From NCBI RefSeq assembly GCF_000293805.1, contig NZ_AMBZ01000001.1:62001-126000 (forward strand): a stretch of 64,000 nt of DNA, in the 5' to 3' direction. The notes beneath the pieces were generated by a model that saw nothing but the letters and a program-made list of their open reading frames with translations, was not told the DNA's origin and made no database searches. The position numbers and the translations under genes were made by a program. How positions within the stretch are numbered: position 1 is the stretch's first letter; each line of letters begins with the position of its first letter. This DNA is from Paenibacillus alvei DSM 29. GTDB taxonomy: Bacteria; Bacillota; Bacilli; Paenibacillales; Paenibacillaceae. Positions 34,542-43,729 of this stretch are shown one piece after another.

Positions 34542-35064
34542 TTACGTCTTCTCCCCCTTTTATGGCTTGTGCTCTCCTGCGCTTTCTTTCTACGTTTTTG
34601 GACGGACTCATTTGCATCAATCCAATGTCTAAACTCATATAAAGGCATCGCAAGCCAATATTTTAATGAAGAGCCAGGAATGGACGAGGAAAGGATAATC
34701 GCCGATTCACGAATACCCTTTCCTATGTCTTCGCCTATTCCTGTGTGGTTAAAAAATTCTGAGCCCGTTGAGTTACCTGTGTAAAATCCTTCGCTTTAAG
34801 CGACTGAATTAATTCCGCCGCCACGCCAGCTGCCTTTGCCGCGACAACAACTTGATACGTCAAGGATAATGCTCGAACAAGATTAACCTCATTCGGTGCC
34901 ATCACCTGTGCTTGTCTGGCGCAGGCCAACAAATCCTGACCAGTCAATTCATCAAAATCAAGAACAAGTTCCTTTACCTCTTCTCCATCAAAAGAAATAG
35001 GCCGAATGAGTTTATAAACGAACTCGTCGGCCATTGTTTGCTCTGTATGCTGTTCTTTTGTCAT
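34538..35064 (-). CDS. Tail assembly chaperone E+E' made by -1 frameshift
   Basis: Gene E reads T TTT TTA at 34756-34750. A -1 shift there replaces the last four residues by about 70 more (NHTGIGEDIGKGIRES, SLKYWLAMPLYEFRHWIDANE, then a basic tail) and stops at 34538, overlapping the tape-measure ATG. The fused product is about 175 residues. P2 gpE+E' and lambda gpG-T are made the same way and load the tape measure during tail assembly. Confidence 0.85.
34735..35064 (-). CDS. Tail assembly protein E (unshifted)
   Basis: A 109-residue protein with GAGGGG before the ATG. The motif YKLIRPISFDGEEVKELVLDFDELTGQDLLACARQA belongs to the phage tail assembly chaperone (gpE, Pfam Phage_TAC_7-like) group. 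It follows the tube gene and precedes the tape measure. A slippery heptamer near its end gives the longer E+E' form. Confidence 0.9.
   Translation of the reverse strand: MTKEQHTEQTMADEFVYKLIRPISFDGEEVKELVLDFDELTGQDLLACARQAQVMAPNEVNLVRALSLTYQVVVAAKAAGVAAELIQSLKAKDFTQVTQRAQNFLTTQE
34750..34756 (-). promoter_or_regulatory. Programmed -1 frameshift heptamer T TTT TTA
   Basis: In the frame of gene E the codons are AAT TTT TTA, which fits X XXY YYZ exactly. It lies five codons before the stop and leads into an open frame ending exactly at the tape-measure start. Confidence 0.85.
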
Positions 35065-35079
35065 ATATATACCCCTCTC

Positions 35080-35601
35080 TTACATTCCAAGATTAGCGCG
35101 AATTTTCGCAGAATAATCCACGCCATCGATGATACAGATATAGTTGAATTTATCAATTTCAACAACCGTTTGATTATCATAAATAACCTTCAGATAATGA
35201 ATTTCCATTTCATTTGAGCTATCCATGGCCGATTGTGGTGCCAAACTACCAAGTGACGTGGTTTTAGGCAGGCTTCGTATAGAAACCTTAACAGGGACAT
35301 TTGTTGTTTTCCCTGAACCAACATCATAGGACTGAATGGATCCACGGAAATCAATTTGATGTGATTCTTGTCGCGAAAGTTTAAACACCGAACTTTCAAG
35401 CACGCGCCAATTAATGGTTACAGACATTGCCCCGTACTGCCCAAAGATTGGCATATCAAGTTCACCGGCAATCCCCGCGCCGCTAATTGTTTCCGTCGCA
35501 AGTTCCAAATCAGGCAAGTCCACATCGCCAGCACCAAGGTATTCATTTCCGTTTCGATATGCTGAGAAGTTCGTTAAAACGGATGGTATTTGTTTTGGCA
35601 T
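35080..35601 (-). CDS. Major tail tube protein (FII)
   Basis: A 173-residue tube protein of the P2 FII family. Motifs VLTNFSAYRNGNEYLGAGDVDLPDLELATETISGAGIAGELDMPIFGQYGAM and KVSIRSLPKTTSLGSL are characteristic. It polymerises as the inner tube beneath the sheath and lies 14 bases after the sheath gene. Confidence 0.95.
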   Translation of the reverse strand: MPKQIPSVLTNFSAYRNGNEYLGAGDVDLPDLELATETISGAGIAGELDMPIFGQYGAMSVTINWRVLESSVFKLSRQESHQIDFRGSIQSYDVGSGKTTNVPVKVSIRSLPKTTSLGSLAPQSAMDSSNEMEIHYLKVIYDNQTVVEIDKFNYICIIDGVDYSAKIRANLGM

Positions 35602-35615
35602 TCTCGCTTTCCTCC

Positions 35616-37061
35616 TTATCCGCCGATTGCGCTCAACATCTGAGCGTCATACTCGACTGTAAATGAAAGTTCTTGCCCTGGAGACGGCGGGGTAAGAGCA
35701 GTTCTGAATACTAATTTTCCGTCCATGGTTGCTGTATCTGGATTGTCTTCTTTCGCGAACTTAATCCATCCACCAAGAATGTACTCAGAGGATTGCAAGC
35801 CATTTAGACGAATTCCAAGATCATCAACTACAGCTTCAACCAATCGCTTATTAGCAGGGTCATCCACCTTAGACCACTGAGTTAGAATGATAGTGTTATT
35901 CCACCAATTAAACATGCGTCGAACTGGGATGAACGCGGACTGCGGATCCGTAGCATCTGGATATGCTCCAGTTCGATTTCCCCAAGTCTTCCATCCACCA
36001 ATAAAGTTCAACGCCGTAACAATACCGAGACTATTGATATACTTACCTTCATCCGGCCCGATGGCAACGATCGTTCCATCCTCCTGGACTGCTCCATCAA
36101 TTTCTAACTGCTTGTTAGATGGAGAACGATAAGGAATACCGCCGCTTTCTGCATCCTGTTTGCAGACAACACCAGCCAGGTGAGTAGAAAGATGATACAC
36201 CTTCCCTCTCTTAGTCACTTTTGGCCATGTATTGATCTGCTGAGGAGAAGTGTAATTGTTCTTCTGCTTCCACTCTTCCAGCTCGGCATATTTCAATGAT
36301 GCTGGAATATCTGTAATCGCAGTCGCCTTGAAGTTCCCGTTAATTAGCGAAGCCTTTGCATTCATTACTGCACCCACAACTGGGTCGTGTGAGAAGCCAG
36401 GAGCCAATATCAGACCGGTTATCAGTTGGAACCGTGGGAAAACCTGTTTGATAAGCTCCAGCCCTGATAATTTGCCTGTGTTTGCATCTATACCGCCTAT
36501 AATATCAACCGCTTTTACGGCATCAGGATCGAGTTTGTCGTACCCTATTTTTAATGACGTTTCCTTTGCTGCAGCTCCACTTTGTTTGATAGCCACAATC
36601 ACACGGCCTGATTCATCGTAAGCGAGCGAGTAATCCTTATTTAACTCATAGGTGGTAGTACCATCGTTAGATTTAACTACCACAGACTTCTGAATTACTC
36701 CGTCTTCATTGATGATTGCAATATTTTTTAAAACCGCTACGTCTTTCGGATCAATTTTTGTCTTATGCTTTTCTGGATCCAAGACATTAATAAAAACAAC
36801 CGGTGATTGCTTGTAAAGTTGAAAATGAGAGAACATGAATTCACTCAAAGTGAACGATTTCCAATCATCTGAATAACCGATCGCATTCACTCCATTGTCC
36901 CAGCTTGTCACTAAAATCGGGACATTTACCGGAATATCTGCTAGTTTAGAAAGATTGACTGGTGCAGTTCCAACCACGACAGGAACCGTTATATTATCTC
37001 GTTCACTTGTCGGTGGAGTATATGCTTTCTCATTTACATAAACACCATGATTTTCAGCCAT
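35616..37061 (-). CDS. Tail sheath protein (FI)
   Basis: A 481-residue contractile sheath protein. It starts with the family signature (HGVYVNEKAYTPPTSERDNITVPVVVGTAP) and has the long variable middle and conserved end (AFIPVRRMFNWWNNTIILTQWSKVDDPANKRLVEAVVDD). It drives injection by contraction. This is the sheath that the headless module at 13.8-23.0 kb lacks. Confidence 0.96.
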   Translation of the reverse strand: MAENHGVYVNEKAYTPPTSERDNITVPVVVGTAPVNLSKLADIPVNVPILVTSWDNGVNAIGYSDDWKSFTLSEFMFSHFQLYKQSPVVFINVLDPEKHKTKIDPKDVAVLKNIAIINEDGVIQKSVVVKSNDGTTTYELNKDYSLAYDESGRVIVAIKQSGAAAKETSLKIGYDKLDPDAVKAVDIIGGIDANTGKLSGLELIKQVFPRFQLITGLILAPGFSHDPVVGAVMNAKASLINGNFKATAITDIPASLKYAELEEWKQKNNYTSPQQINTWPKVTKRGKVYHLSTHLAGVVCKQDAESGGIPYRSPSNKQLEIDGAVQEDGTIVAIGPDEGKYINSLGIVTALNFIGGWKTWGNRTGAYPDATDPQSAFIPVRRMFNWWNNTIILTQWSKVDDPANKRLVEAVVDDLGIRLNGLQSSEYILGGWIKFAKEDNPDTATMDGKLVFRTALTPPSPGQELSFTVEYDAQMLSAIGG

Positions 37062-37065
37062 CCTC

Positions 37066-37335
37066 TTATACTCCTTTCATCTGAAGCACTGTTTCATAAG
37101 CCATGTTTAGTTCGGATCCAACTTGAGACAATTCACTTTGTCTCGCAGCGAAATCCTCAACAGGCAAAAATAAAGAACGCAGCTCTGGGCAACGTTCGAA
37201 CTTGGATTCAATGTATTTTGGTATACCGTTTGTAAATGTCGAATATTGCACAAAGTTCGGCAGCGTAGGGCCGATGTAAATTAGACTCTGACTTTCTAGC
37301 TTTTTCTCGTTCACCTGCTTTTTAACTGCACTCAA
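37066..37335 (-). CDS. Hypothetical phage tail-connector-region protein
   Basis: An 89-residue protein between the sheath and tail-terminator genes. It resembles small phage proteins with the phrase YIGPTLPNFVQYSTFTNGIP followed by a helical end. No function is known; it overlaps its upstream neighbour by 4 bases. Confidence 0.7.
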   Translation of the reverse strand: MSAVKKQVNEKKLESQSLIYIGPTLPNFVQYSTFTNGIPKYIESKFERCPELRSLFLPVEDFAARQSELSQVGSELNMAYETVLQMKGV

Positions 37336-37796
37336 AGTACCACCTCCTGTTTAATCGCTGGTAATGACCATTTCGTTTGAGCTCCGCCAAAATAGTAAGG
37401 ATAAATATCCTCGTCGTACACTGACCAATCGAACGGTAGCGAAATAACATATCTATCATCAATAATTCGCTTGGCTAAAAAATGTTGTTCCATACGACTC
37501 AGGATATTAAGCACATCTTTATATCCCTGGTGATTTGTGTCCTCATCGAAAATACCAATATATAACCCAATGGTACATGTCGCAGCATCTTCTTCTGACA
37601 ATGTTCCGCCATCTAGGATGCGAACTATGATGTAAGGGAAATGTTCAAGATCGTCCTCCGATGATTTGGCTGGCAGGAACTGAGGATAAATGTTCAGTTT
37701 GGCTTGATCGCCATCGAGCCCCTTCAACTCGAAGTCCTTGAATAGCTCCTGTAGTTCACGAACGATTGCATCTTGCAACAGATATGGAGTAGCCAT
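37332..37796 (-). CDS. Probable tail terminator or neck protein
   Basis: A 154-residue protein with LQDAIVRELQELFKDFELKG, FPYIIVRILDGGTLSEEDAATCTIGLYIGIFDEDTNHQGYKDVLNIL, a pattern of tail terminator/neck proteins (gpU/gp17-like fold) in Firmicute myophages. The position between the gpZ-like and sheath genes supports it. Confidence 0.65.
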   Translation of the reverse strand: MATPYLLQDAIVRELQELFKDFELKGLDGDQAKLNIYPQFLPAKSSEDDLEHFPYIIVRILDGGTLSEEDAATCTIGLYIGIFDEDTNHQGYKDVLNILSRMEQHFLAKRIIDDRYVISLPFDWSVYDEDIYPYYFGGAQTKWSLPAIKQEVVL

Positions 37797-38384
37797 TTAA
37801 TTGCCCTCCAATGTACGGTTAATTTCATGCTCAAGCCTTTGATCGAATACTGTCGCAGCCTCGCGTTCAACAAACTCCCTAATGGATTTGTTGCCGACCA
37901 TCTCAGGAATCGGTGGGCCAAACAATCTTTTAACCGGCAACTCTGTCCATCTCCCTGACTTACCCTTTAGGTGGCGACTGTTTGCTTCACGGCTGAAAAC
38001 CTTATTGCCGTTCACGCTGGCCACAAATGCCCCGACTATTTGCTTTGCTCCGCCTGCTTTTTTAACTTGAACCTTTAGCGCCTTAGGAGGTTTGGAATGT
38101 CGCGGTTCCGCCGGTCGAACCCGAAACTTATCGAGTCCGATCGACGTCCCTTCAGATGTCACGTTTGCTGATAAATTGTTTCTACTCGCCTTTTTCACTG
38201 ACATCGTGGTACTTACATCTTTAGCTTTAACGACGTATGATTCACGAACCCTCTTAACGGCGTTCGTCTTTACATTCGCTGCAGCTCGATTCAAGGCGCG
38301 GGAAATAACAAGCGGCGCCTTTTTCGGATATTCTCCTAAGCGCCGCTCAACATCTTTTAAGGTATTGGCATCTACAGTAATCAT
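37797..38384 (-). CDS. Prophage minor tail protein Z (GPZ)
   Basis: A 195-residue protein from ATG 38384, which overlaps the previous stop. It is rich in Lys/Arg, with VISRALNRAAANVKTNAVKRVRESYVVKAKDV, the hallmark of the GPZ family in lambda-like phages. It probably works at the head-tail joint. Confidence 0.85.
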   Translation of the reverse strand: MITVDANTLKDVERRLGEYPKKAPLVISRALNRAAANVKTNAVKRVRESYVVKAKDVSTTMSVKKASRNNLSANVTSEGTSIGLDKFRVRPAEPRHSKPPKALKVQVKKAGGAKQIVGAFVASVNGNKVFSREANSRHLKGKSGRWTELPVKRLFGPPIPEMVGNKSIREFVEREAATVFDQRLEHEINRTLEGN

Positions 38385-38707
38385 GACGCATTCCGTTCCA
38401 GCGTAATGGTGTAGCAAATCGAATCCTCTTGAACATCTGCAATTCGATAAATACGCTTCTCCACTCGCATGGGTTGCCCTGGAATTGGCCGGCTATCGAA
38501 GCATGATTTCTTGACATAGAACAATAGCTGCGCATTATACACTCCGTCCGTCGGGTTAGAAGCGCTTGATTTACGCCGCTGAAGCTCATCTTCATCAATC
38601 ACAATGTCCATCTCTTTACCATCGATTATTTTCTTCTCAGCAAACTCATCCAGGTTAAAAAAGACGGCATCAATATCACGCTCGACCATCTCGTGGAAAC
38701 CACTCAT
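38381..38707 (-). CDS. Probable head-tail joining protein
   Basis: A 108-residue protein in the connector block. It has a helical N terminus (HEMVERDIDAVFFNLDEFAEK) and a beta C terminus ending in YRIADVQEDSICYTITLERN, the layout of stopper/joining proteins (lambda FII-like). Start and stop overlap both neighbours. Confidence 0.65.
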   Translation of the reverse strand: MSGFHEMVERDIDAVFFNLDEFAEKKIIDGKEMDIVIDEDELQRRKSSASNPTDGVYNAQLLFYVKKSCFDSRPIPGQPMRVEKRIYRIADVQEDSICYTITLERNAS

Positions 38708-39087
38708 TATTGCACCGCCTCAGACGGATCATAGCTAGGTGGCTGTTCGTCTTCGTCAACAGGTTCAACGTGATCGTTATGCTCTTCCAAATATTTATCG
38801 ATCGCTTCAACCATGTCTTCCTTGCTAGTTCCACCCTTAAACGAAAGGCCTAGCTTCTTAGCAATTGCGCGTAATTCCTCTACCTTCATGTCAATATTGT
38901 ATTCTGGTACGCCGATCCAGTCTTCAGGCTCCATGCTTGGTTCCCCGTCCACGTATTCGGCAATCCCTCGTTTGACCAGGCGTTCTTCCTCTTGCGGTGG
39001 CAATGAAAAAGGTGCATCGTTAGCCGTTTTTGGCTTTATTGATGCACCTTCTCGGTATCCGTATACTCCCGAAATGATTTTAATCAT
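38707..39087 (-). CDS. Connector-region protein with SAP/HeH-like helices
   Basis: A 126-residue acidic protein. After a short beta segment (GVYGYREGASIKPK), a SAP/HeH-like stretch is seen (MKVEELRAIAKKLGLSFKGGTSKEDMVEAIDKYLEE), sometimes found in adaptor proteins next to the capsid gene. The C terminus is acidic and proline-rich. Confidence 0.65.
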   Translation of the reverse strand: MIKIISGVYGYREGASIKPKTANDAPFSLPPQEEERLVKRGIAEYVDGEPSMEPEDWIGVPEYNIDMKVEELRAIAKKLGLSFKGGTSKEDMVEAIDKYLEEHNDHVEPVDEDEQPPSYDPSEAVQ

Positions 39088-39105
39088 TCAACTTTTCCCC
39101 TTTCC

Positions 39106-40176
39106 TTATTTAACTTTTGCAGTAACCCATGGATTGCGGTTACGCGGAATAAACAACGGCCGGCTCGAAACCTTCAATTCGCGTACTTCATTTTTAGAGT
39201 CAGCAATATATTTTGGAACACGCGTACCCATGTAAGTATGGAATTGGCCGTCTGTTTGCTCCAATTGTGTAACTGCGCCATACAACGCGCGCCCAGCTGC
39301 TGGAGCCGTAAGAATGACCTGTCCATTTGGAATGAAATATTGAAGTTGACCATCCTCATCTTCGTACTGCTCATCATAGCTAATGATTTCGATGACGCGA
39401 CCTTGTACATTGATTTTGCCAATCGAGGCAGCACCTTCAGGCAAAATAGTCGGCGCGATGCTCCCGATATTGATTCTTTGATTATCAAGCAGTTTTTGAA
39501 TGGCTGGATTGTTCACCATAATATCAGCGATATCAGGATTAACAATCAAGTCAGTTGCAGGCAGTCCCTTACCGGTTAGCATCCGAATCATTGTTGTTAA
39601 GTCTCCGATGATGTTTGCGTTCGAAGCGTCCCAATCTGCTGCAGGCGTGTATACCGATGGATTGTTTTGTTCATTGTAGAAACGAATTTCATATTCTTCG
39701 TAATTGCCGCTACCGTATTCGTCTGCATACTGTTTCAGCAAGTATCCGTTATGAATCATACATTGAGCAGCAATATATTCTTCACGGGTTGAATGCATAA
39801 CGTCAAAGTCAGACAAATCATCACCTAGAATTTCTGCTTGACGCTGTGCAGGCGTTTTATTACTGAACAGATTTTCTCCAAATCCCTTTTTGTTCAAGTC
39901 GTCAATGGTCAATGGGCGCTGCGGAGCAACCAATGGCGGCGTATATCGTCCTGTTGAGTATCCAGCACGTTCAATGGTGATACCGCCTTTGCGAGGCATC
40001 ACCACTGGAGCCATTTTTTTATTGCCGTCTTTATATTCAACCAACACTTCTTCAGTCGGAAAAATATCCTTGCTTTCGTCCGTTGGGAAATAACGATCAC
40101 GCAAGAACGTTCGGTGCGGTAGCATCTGCTTAATAGCTGCCAGCATTGTATAAGTCGAATAAATATTAATTGCCAT
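39106..40176 (-). CDS. Major capsid protein (gpE family)
   Basis: A 356-residue capsid protein of the lambda gpE family: IKQMLPHRTFLRDRYFPTDESKDIF at the N terminus, the middle QRPLTIDDLNKKGFGENLF and RQAEILGDDLSDFDVMHSTREEY, and the C-terminal MGTRVPKYIADSKNEVRELKVSSRPL. It forms the HK97-fold icosahedral shell. Confidence 0.95.
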   Translation of the reverse strand: MAINIYSTYTMLAAIKQMLPHRTFLRDRYFPTDESKDIFPTEEVLVEYKDGNKKMAPVVMPRKGGITIERAGYSTGRYTPPLVAPQRPLTIDDLNKKGFGENLFSNKTPAQRQAEILGDDLSDFDVMHSTREEYIAAQCMIHNGYLLKQYADEYGSGNYEEYEIRFYNEQNNPSVYTPAADWDASNANIIGDLTTMIRMLTGKGLPATDLIVNPDIADIMVNNPAIQKLLDNQRINIGSIAPTILPEGAASIGKINVQGRVIEIISYDEQYEDEDGQLQYFIPNGQVILTAPAAGRALYGAVTQLEQTDGQFHTYMGTRVPKYIADSKNEVRELKVSSRPLFIPRNRNPWVTAKVK

Positions 40177-40190
40177 AGTGTAAATCCCCC

Positions 40191-40577
40191 TTATTTCATC
40201 ATGTTGTCAAGGAAAATACCGCCCTTGCGGAAATCCTCAACATCTGTATTTTTAATGGTGTAGCCGTCTTTAGCAATCAACGCATTCTTATTAAAATGAC
40301 CTGACAAATAAACTTCTGCTTTCACTTCGTTTGTTGCATCCACATCATCACAAAGGATGCAATTAGCTGCCAGTGTTTCATCTGTTCCCGCTGTACTACC
40401 GAGAATTTTCAGAGTTCCTGTGCCGCCAGTGCCTCCACTTAGTGCTAAGGCTGTGCCTCTTTTCAATTTACCTTGTCCTGCAGCAATCGTTCGCATGGCA
40501 GTGATAAGCGTTACAGCGGAACTATTGATCAAATTGTCGTTTTTCATTGATCCAAGGTTCTCATTGTATAATGGCAT
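40191..40577 (-). CDS. Head decoration protein (gpD family)
   Basis: A 128-residue protein from ATG 40577 after AAGGAGGG. Motifs LKRGTALALSGGTGGTGTLKIL and ILCDDVDATNEVKAEVYLSGHFNKNALI match gpD-like trimeric decoration proteins that stabilise the expanded capsid. It lies between protease and capsid genes as in lambda. Confidence 0.92.
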   Translation of the reverse strand: MPLYNENLGSMKNDNLINSSAVTLITAMRTIAAGQGKLKRGTALALSGGTGGTGTLKILGSTAGTDETLAANCILCDDVDATNEVKAEVYLSGHFNKNALIAKDGYTIKNTDVEDFRKGGIFLDNMMK

Positions 40578-40578
40578 C

Positions 40579-40989
40579 TTAGTTACCCTCCTTCTTGCGG
40601 TTGCCCACAATCATATTAATTGCTGCAGCTTCTTCCGCCTTATCATCAGCACCGCTTTCAATTCCGGAGTTAGGTGCTGCAGAAACATTGTTAGCTCCTG
40701 ATGTTTTTGCATCTTCAGACAAACTATTTAGAACAGATGCACCAATAGACGCTTGTGCCTGCATTGCCTTAAATGCCAATTGTTCGGCTGTCATGACCTG
40801 TTCACCAAATTTTGCATCTCTAATCAAATCCGTATTTCCGATTGCATTTTGAATTTCTTCAATTCCTTGAATTCGTGCGCGTTCGGACGCTGCACCTTCT
40901 GCATGTGCAACTGCTTTTACAGACGCTTCAATTTGTGCTACAAATTCTGGATACGCTGTACGCAGCTCATCAACATTTTTGATTTCCAT
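40579..40989 (-). CDS. Scaffold protein from an internal start (Nu3-like)
   Basis: Within the protease frame, ATG 40989 is preceded by GGAGG at 6 bases. It would give a 136-residue scaffold identical to the C terminus of the protease, equivalent to lambda Nu3 inside gene C. The start is inferred from the ribosome site and family precedent. Confidence 0.6.
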   Translation of the reverse strand: MEIKNVDELRTAYPEFVAQIEASVKAVAHAEGAASERARIQGIEEIQNAIGNTDLIRDAKFGEQVMTAEQLAFKAMQAQASIGASVLNSLSEDAKTSGANNVSAAPNSGIESGADDKAEEAAAINMIVGNRKKEGN

Positions 40990-41769
40990 CTTGCTACCTC
41001 CATTATTTTTATTTAAGGCAACCTGCGGCGTTGCTGCGCTTGCTAGGGTGTTACTAACCGGTATTCCTTGAGGGATGTTCCCTAAACTGCGCGCAGACAT
41101 AGCCACGCCATTCACCATCAAATACGCTCTATCTGGCGACATAGACATTACTACTGGATCTCCGGTTGAAATCACTTCATCTGCAAAACTAGCGTCAACG
41201 GCCTCCTGTCCTGCAAACCAGGTTGTCTTCTCCATTAACGATTTTATCTCGTCAGCGCTTCGCCCAGTGGATTCAACGTAAGCATTGATAGCAGCTTTGT
41301 TGTGCGCTTCAAGTGTTTTCTTTCCACTCATGAGATCCTGAACATTATAAAAGCCATATAAAAAACTGCTAGCCCCGTGAATCATTACATTACTACCTGA
41401 GTTCACTTTACGAGTATTTCCAGCTTGGAAAATCAGACTAGCAGCACTGGCAGCCAACCCATCTACGATAGTCGTTACATGGCCTTTCAACCCTTTTAAA
41501 CGGTTGTATATAGATAAACCACCGTACAAATCACCACCCACTGAATTGATATGGACGGTGATGTCTGATTTGTCCTTAATGGATTCAAGATCCGCCAAGA
41601 ATTCATCGACGACAATGAAGTTACCTGGAATCGGCTCCCCAGTCCACCAGTCCACTGGCCGAGTAGCAACGACCTCCCCATACATTGTTATCTCAGCGGC
41701 ATCATCCCCAACAGCCGATATATTATAAGCCTTAGTTAGATTCATTCCTCTGAAAAGCGCTCTGCTCAT
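40579..41769 (-). CDS. ClpP-type prohead protease with scaffold C terminus
   Basis: A 396-residue protein. Residues 25-215 are an S49/ClpP-like serine protease: oxyanion region HINSVGGDLYGGLSIYN, catalytic Ser108 in DGLAASAASLIF and His131 in VMIHGASSF. Residues 260-396 are a helical scaffold (KNVDELRTAYPEFVAQIEASVKAV). Lambda gpC/Nu3 uses the same design; the protease matures the prohead. The 3' end abuts gene D. Confidence 0.93.
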   Translation of the reverse strand: MSRALFRGMNLTKAYNISAVGDDAAEITMYGEVVATRPVDWWTGEPIPGNFIVVDEFLADLESIKDKSDITVHINSVGGDLYGGLSIYNRLKGLKGHVTTIVDGLAASAASLIFQAGNTRKVNSGSNVMIHGASSFLYGFYNVQDLMSGKKTLEAHNKAAINAYVESTGRSADEIKSLMEKTTWFAGQEAVDASFADEVISTGDPVVMSMSPDRAYLMVNGVAMSARSLGNIPQGIPVSNTLASAATPQVALNKNNGGSKMEIKNVDELRTAYPEFVAQIEASVKAVAHAEGAASERARIQGIEEIQNAIGNTDLIRDAKFGEQVMTAEQLAFKAMQAQASIGASVLNSLSEDAKTSGANNVSAAPNSGIESGADDKAEEAAAINMIVGNRKKEGN

Positions 41770-43426
41770 TCTCTTTTAATGCCTCCTTTATTGCATTCAT
41801 CACCACACTAGTGATGCTGTTTGTAATCTGCTGTTGCTGATTTCCCTCGCCGTTTGCATGACGTAACTTTTCATTTTCTACAGCCAACTGATCTACATTA
41901 GACGAAAATTGGCTGCCATTAAGTTTAATAGTTTCTTGCTCTCTCGTGCTTAGTCCATTATCGATGGCCATTACAGCTGCAGCGATTTCCTTCACTGGAT
42001 CCAGCTGGCCTTGTGACGGCCCAATCCATTCACTACCAAGGTAAGCTTGTCTAATAATAGGATCAGTCAAAAAGCCAGGCGCAGATATACGGCCAAGCGC
42101 AACGGCTTCCGTTAACCATATTTCATAAGTTGGCCGACAGAAATCATTCGTTAGCCACACGCGCCGCATACGAAATGCTTTCCAGGCTTCCAAAAGAGCT
42201 GCGCGGCTGGCAGAGTAGGATGAATTGAAAGCTTTAAGTAACAAATCGGCAGGCACTTCAAGTGCTGCTCCAACCTGTTCCGCTAAAGCACGCATAAATG
42301 TGTCGAAACCAGTTTGTGGATGCGTAGGACTTGCGAATTTAACATCTTCGCCTGGTTCCATGATATTAACCGTACCGGGGCCCAATTCGTATTCATTGGG
42401 ATCGTCGCTAACATCCGGCTGTTCGTTCCCCACTTCGTTGAATGGAAATTCAGAGCTGTCAGATTTAGTTGTTACGAATGCCGTATAAAAGCTTTGCACA
42501 AGAGCTGCCATTATTTCGGCTTCAGTGTACCGCCTCATCTGCAAAAGTGGTTCAATCACCTGCGCAAGATATGGCACACCACGATACTGCTCCGGTCGCT
42601 CACTCTCCATGACATGCAAGACATTTGGTAACCCTGTTTTTTCACCATACGCAGAAACGCGAGAGAAATTAGTTGAATTACTTGACAGCTCAAAAGGGTG
42701 AGTATTAGCAATATGGTAGGCAACAATAGCACCGTTACTATCCACTTCAACGCCGTCATATATCATATTTCCGTTATCGGCCTTACCAGTCGTTTGGTAT
42801 ACCGAAATACCAGTTTTATCACTCGGAGTTCGAACGCGATCAGCTTCGATAAGATGTAGGCGCAACCCATACGGCAGCAGCTGTGTTCTGGAAAACTGTT
42901 TAGTTAAAGCGAATACATCACCAGAACCTAGCCACGAAACAACTGCAAGCTGTTGCATACTGTAAAAATCGTTTATCCCCGTTGCATCACACGCTTGTTT
43001 CCGACTGGCCCATAGCTCGAATTCCGCCTCTGTTTTCTTTTGCCACTCTTCAGCAGCTTCTTGTGTAAGTCCTAATGTCTGCCGGTTTATTGTACTTTTA
43101 AGTCGTAACCCGTTACCGACAACGTTAGTCCGGTTCGTTCGGATTGCAGATGTCGCTATGGGAGCTGCCATGTAGAGCATTCGGGAGCGCTGACGTAAGG
43201 TGAAATTATTGGCGTCAATGTCTTCCCGCGGGCTGCCGCTGTTAGGCACCATTCCCTTTAATGCCTTTTTGCTGTAACTCGCGCCCGCGTCGCTATATCC
43301 TTTATTTTGAACACAGCCACCAGTAATCAAATTCCATTGCTTATCGTTATACTGGGTACCCTGTAACGCTGCAGTAAGAGCAGGTTGTAATACTGAGTTG
43401 TTCTGACTCGCCTTAATTTCATTCAC
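41732..43426 (-). CDS. Portal protein (lambda gpB family)
   Basis: A 564-residue portal. Family features include YSKKALKGMVPNSGSPREDIDANNFTLRQRSRMLYMAAPIATSAI, NVVGNGLRLKS and LEVPADLLLKAFNSSYSASRAALLEAWKAFR. The portal ring is the DNA gate of the head. It overlaps the protease gene by 38 bases. Confidence 0.95.
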   Translation of the reverse strand: MNEIKASQNNSVLQPALTAALQGTQYNDKQWNLITGGCVQNKGYSDAGASYSKKALKGMVPNSGSPREDIDANNFTLRQRSRMLYMAAPIATSAIRTNRTNVVGNGLRLKSTINRQTLGLTQEAAEEWQKKTEAEFELWASRKQACDATGINDFYSMQQLAVVSWLGSGDVFALTKQFSRTQLLPYGLRLHLIEADRVRTPSDKTGISVYQTTGKADNGNMIYDGVEVDSNGAIVAYHIANTHPFELSSNSTNFSRVSAYGEKTGLPNVLHVMESERPEQYRGVPYLAQVIEPLLQMRRYTEAEIMAALVQSFYTAFVTTKSDSSEFPFNEVGNEQPDVSDDPNEYELGPGTVNIMEPGEDVKFASPTHPQTGFDTFMRALAEQVGAALEVPADLLLKAFNSSYSASRAALLEAWKAFRMRRVWLTNDFCRPTYEIWLTEAVALGRISAPGFLTDPIIRQAYLGSEWIGPSQGQLDPVKEIAAAVMAIDNGLSTREQETIKLNGSQFSSNVDQLAVENEKLRHANGEGNQQQQITNSITSVVMNAIKEALKENEQSAFQRNESN

Positions 43427-43446
43427 CCCCCTTCCGGCATGATAAA

Positions 43447-43701
43447 TTACCAGTCACGCGGCACAATTCCAATCGCCTTACGTCGGCCACTTCCCGATAG
43501 TTGCCCCTCTAAAGACGATATTTCCTTTTCTAAATTAGCAATCGTATTCTCTAACTGTGGCAAATCAAGCTTAGTAAGGTTCTTACCTCCGAATGCATAC
43601 GACTTTACCCCGCCTTTTAGCAAGGTTAAATACGCATTCCTAGCTTGTGTAAGAGCAAGCTTTCTGAATTCCAAGCGCTCTTGAATTTCACTCTTTGACA
43701 T
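43447..43701 (-). CDS. Small head protein (lambda gpW position)
   Basis: An 84-residue protein, mostly one long helix pair (SKSEIQERLEFRKLALTQARNAYLTLLKGGVKSYAFGG, then TKLDLPQLENTIANLEKEISSLEGQL). Such proteins lie between terminase and portal in GpA-type phages (DUF6148/gpW-like) and complete the head. Confidence 0.8.
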   Translation of the reverse strand: MSKSEIQERLEFRKLALTQARNAYLTLLKGGVKSYAFGGKNLTKLDLPQLENTIANLEKEISSLEGQLSGSGRRKAIGIVPRDW

Positions 43702-43729
43702 CAATCGGCTCCCTCCTTACCATTCAGAA

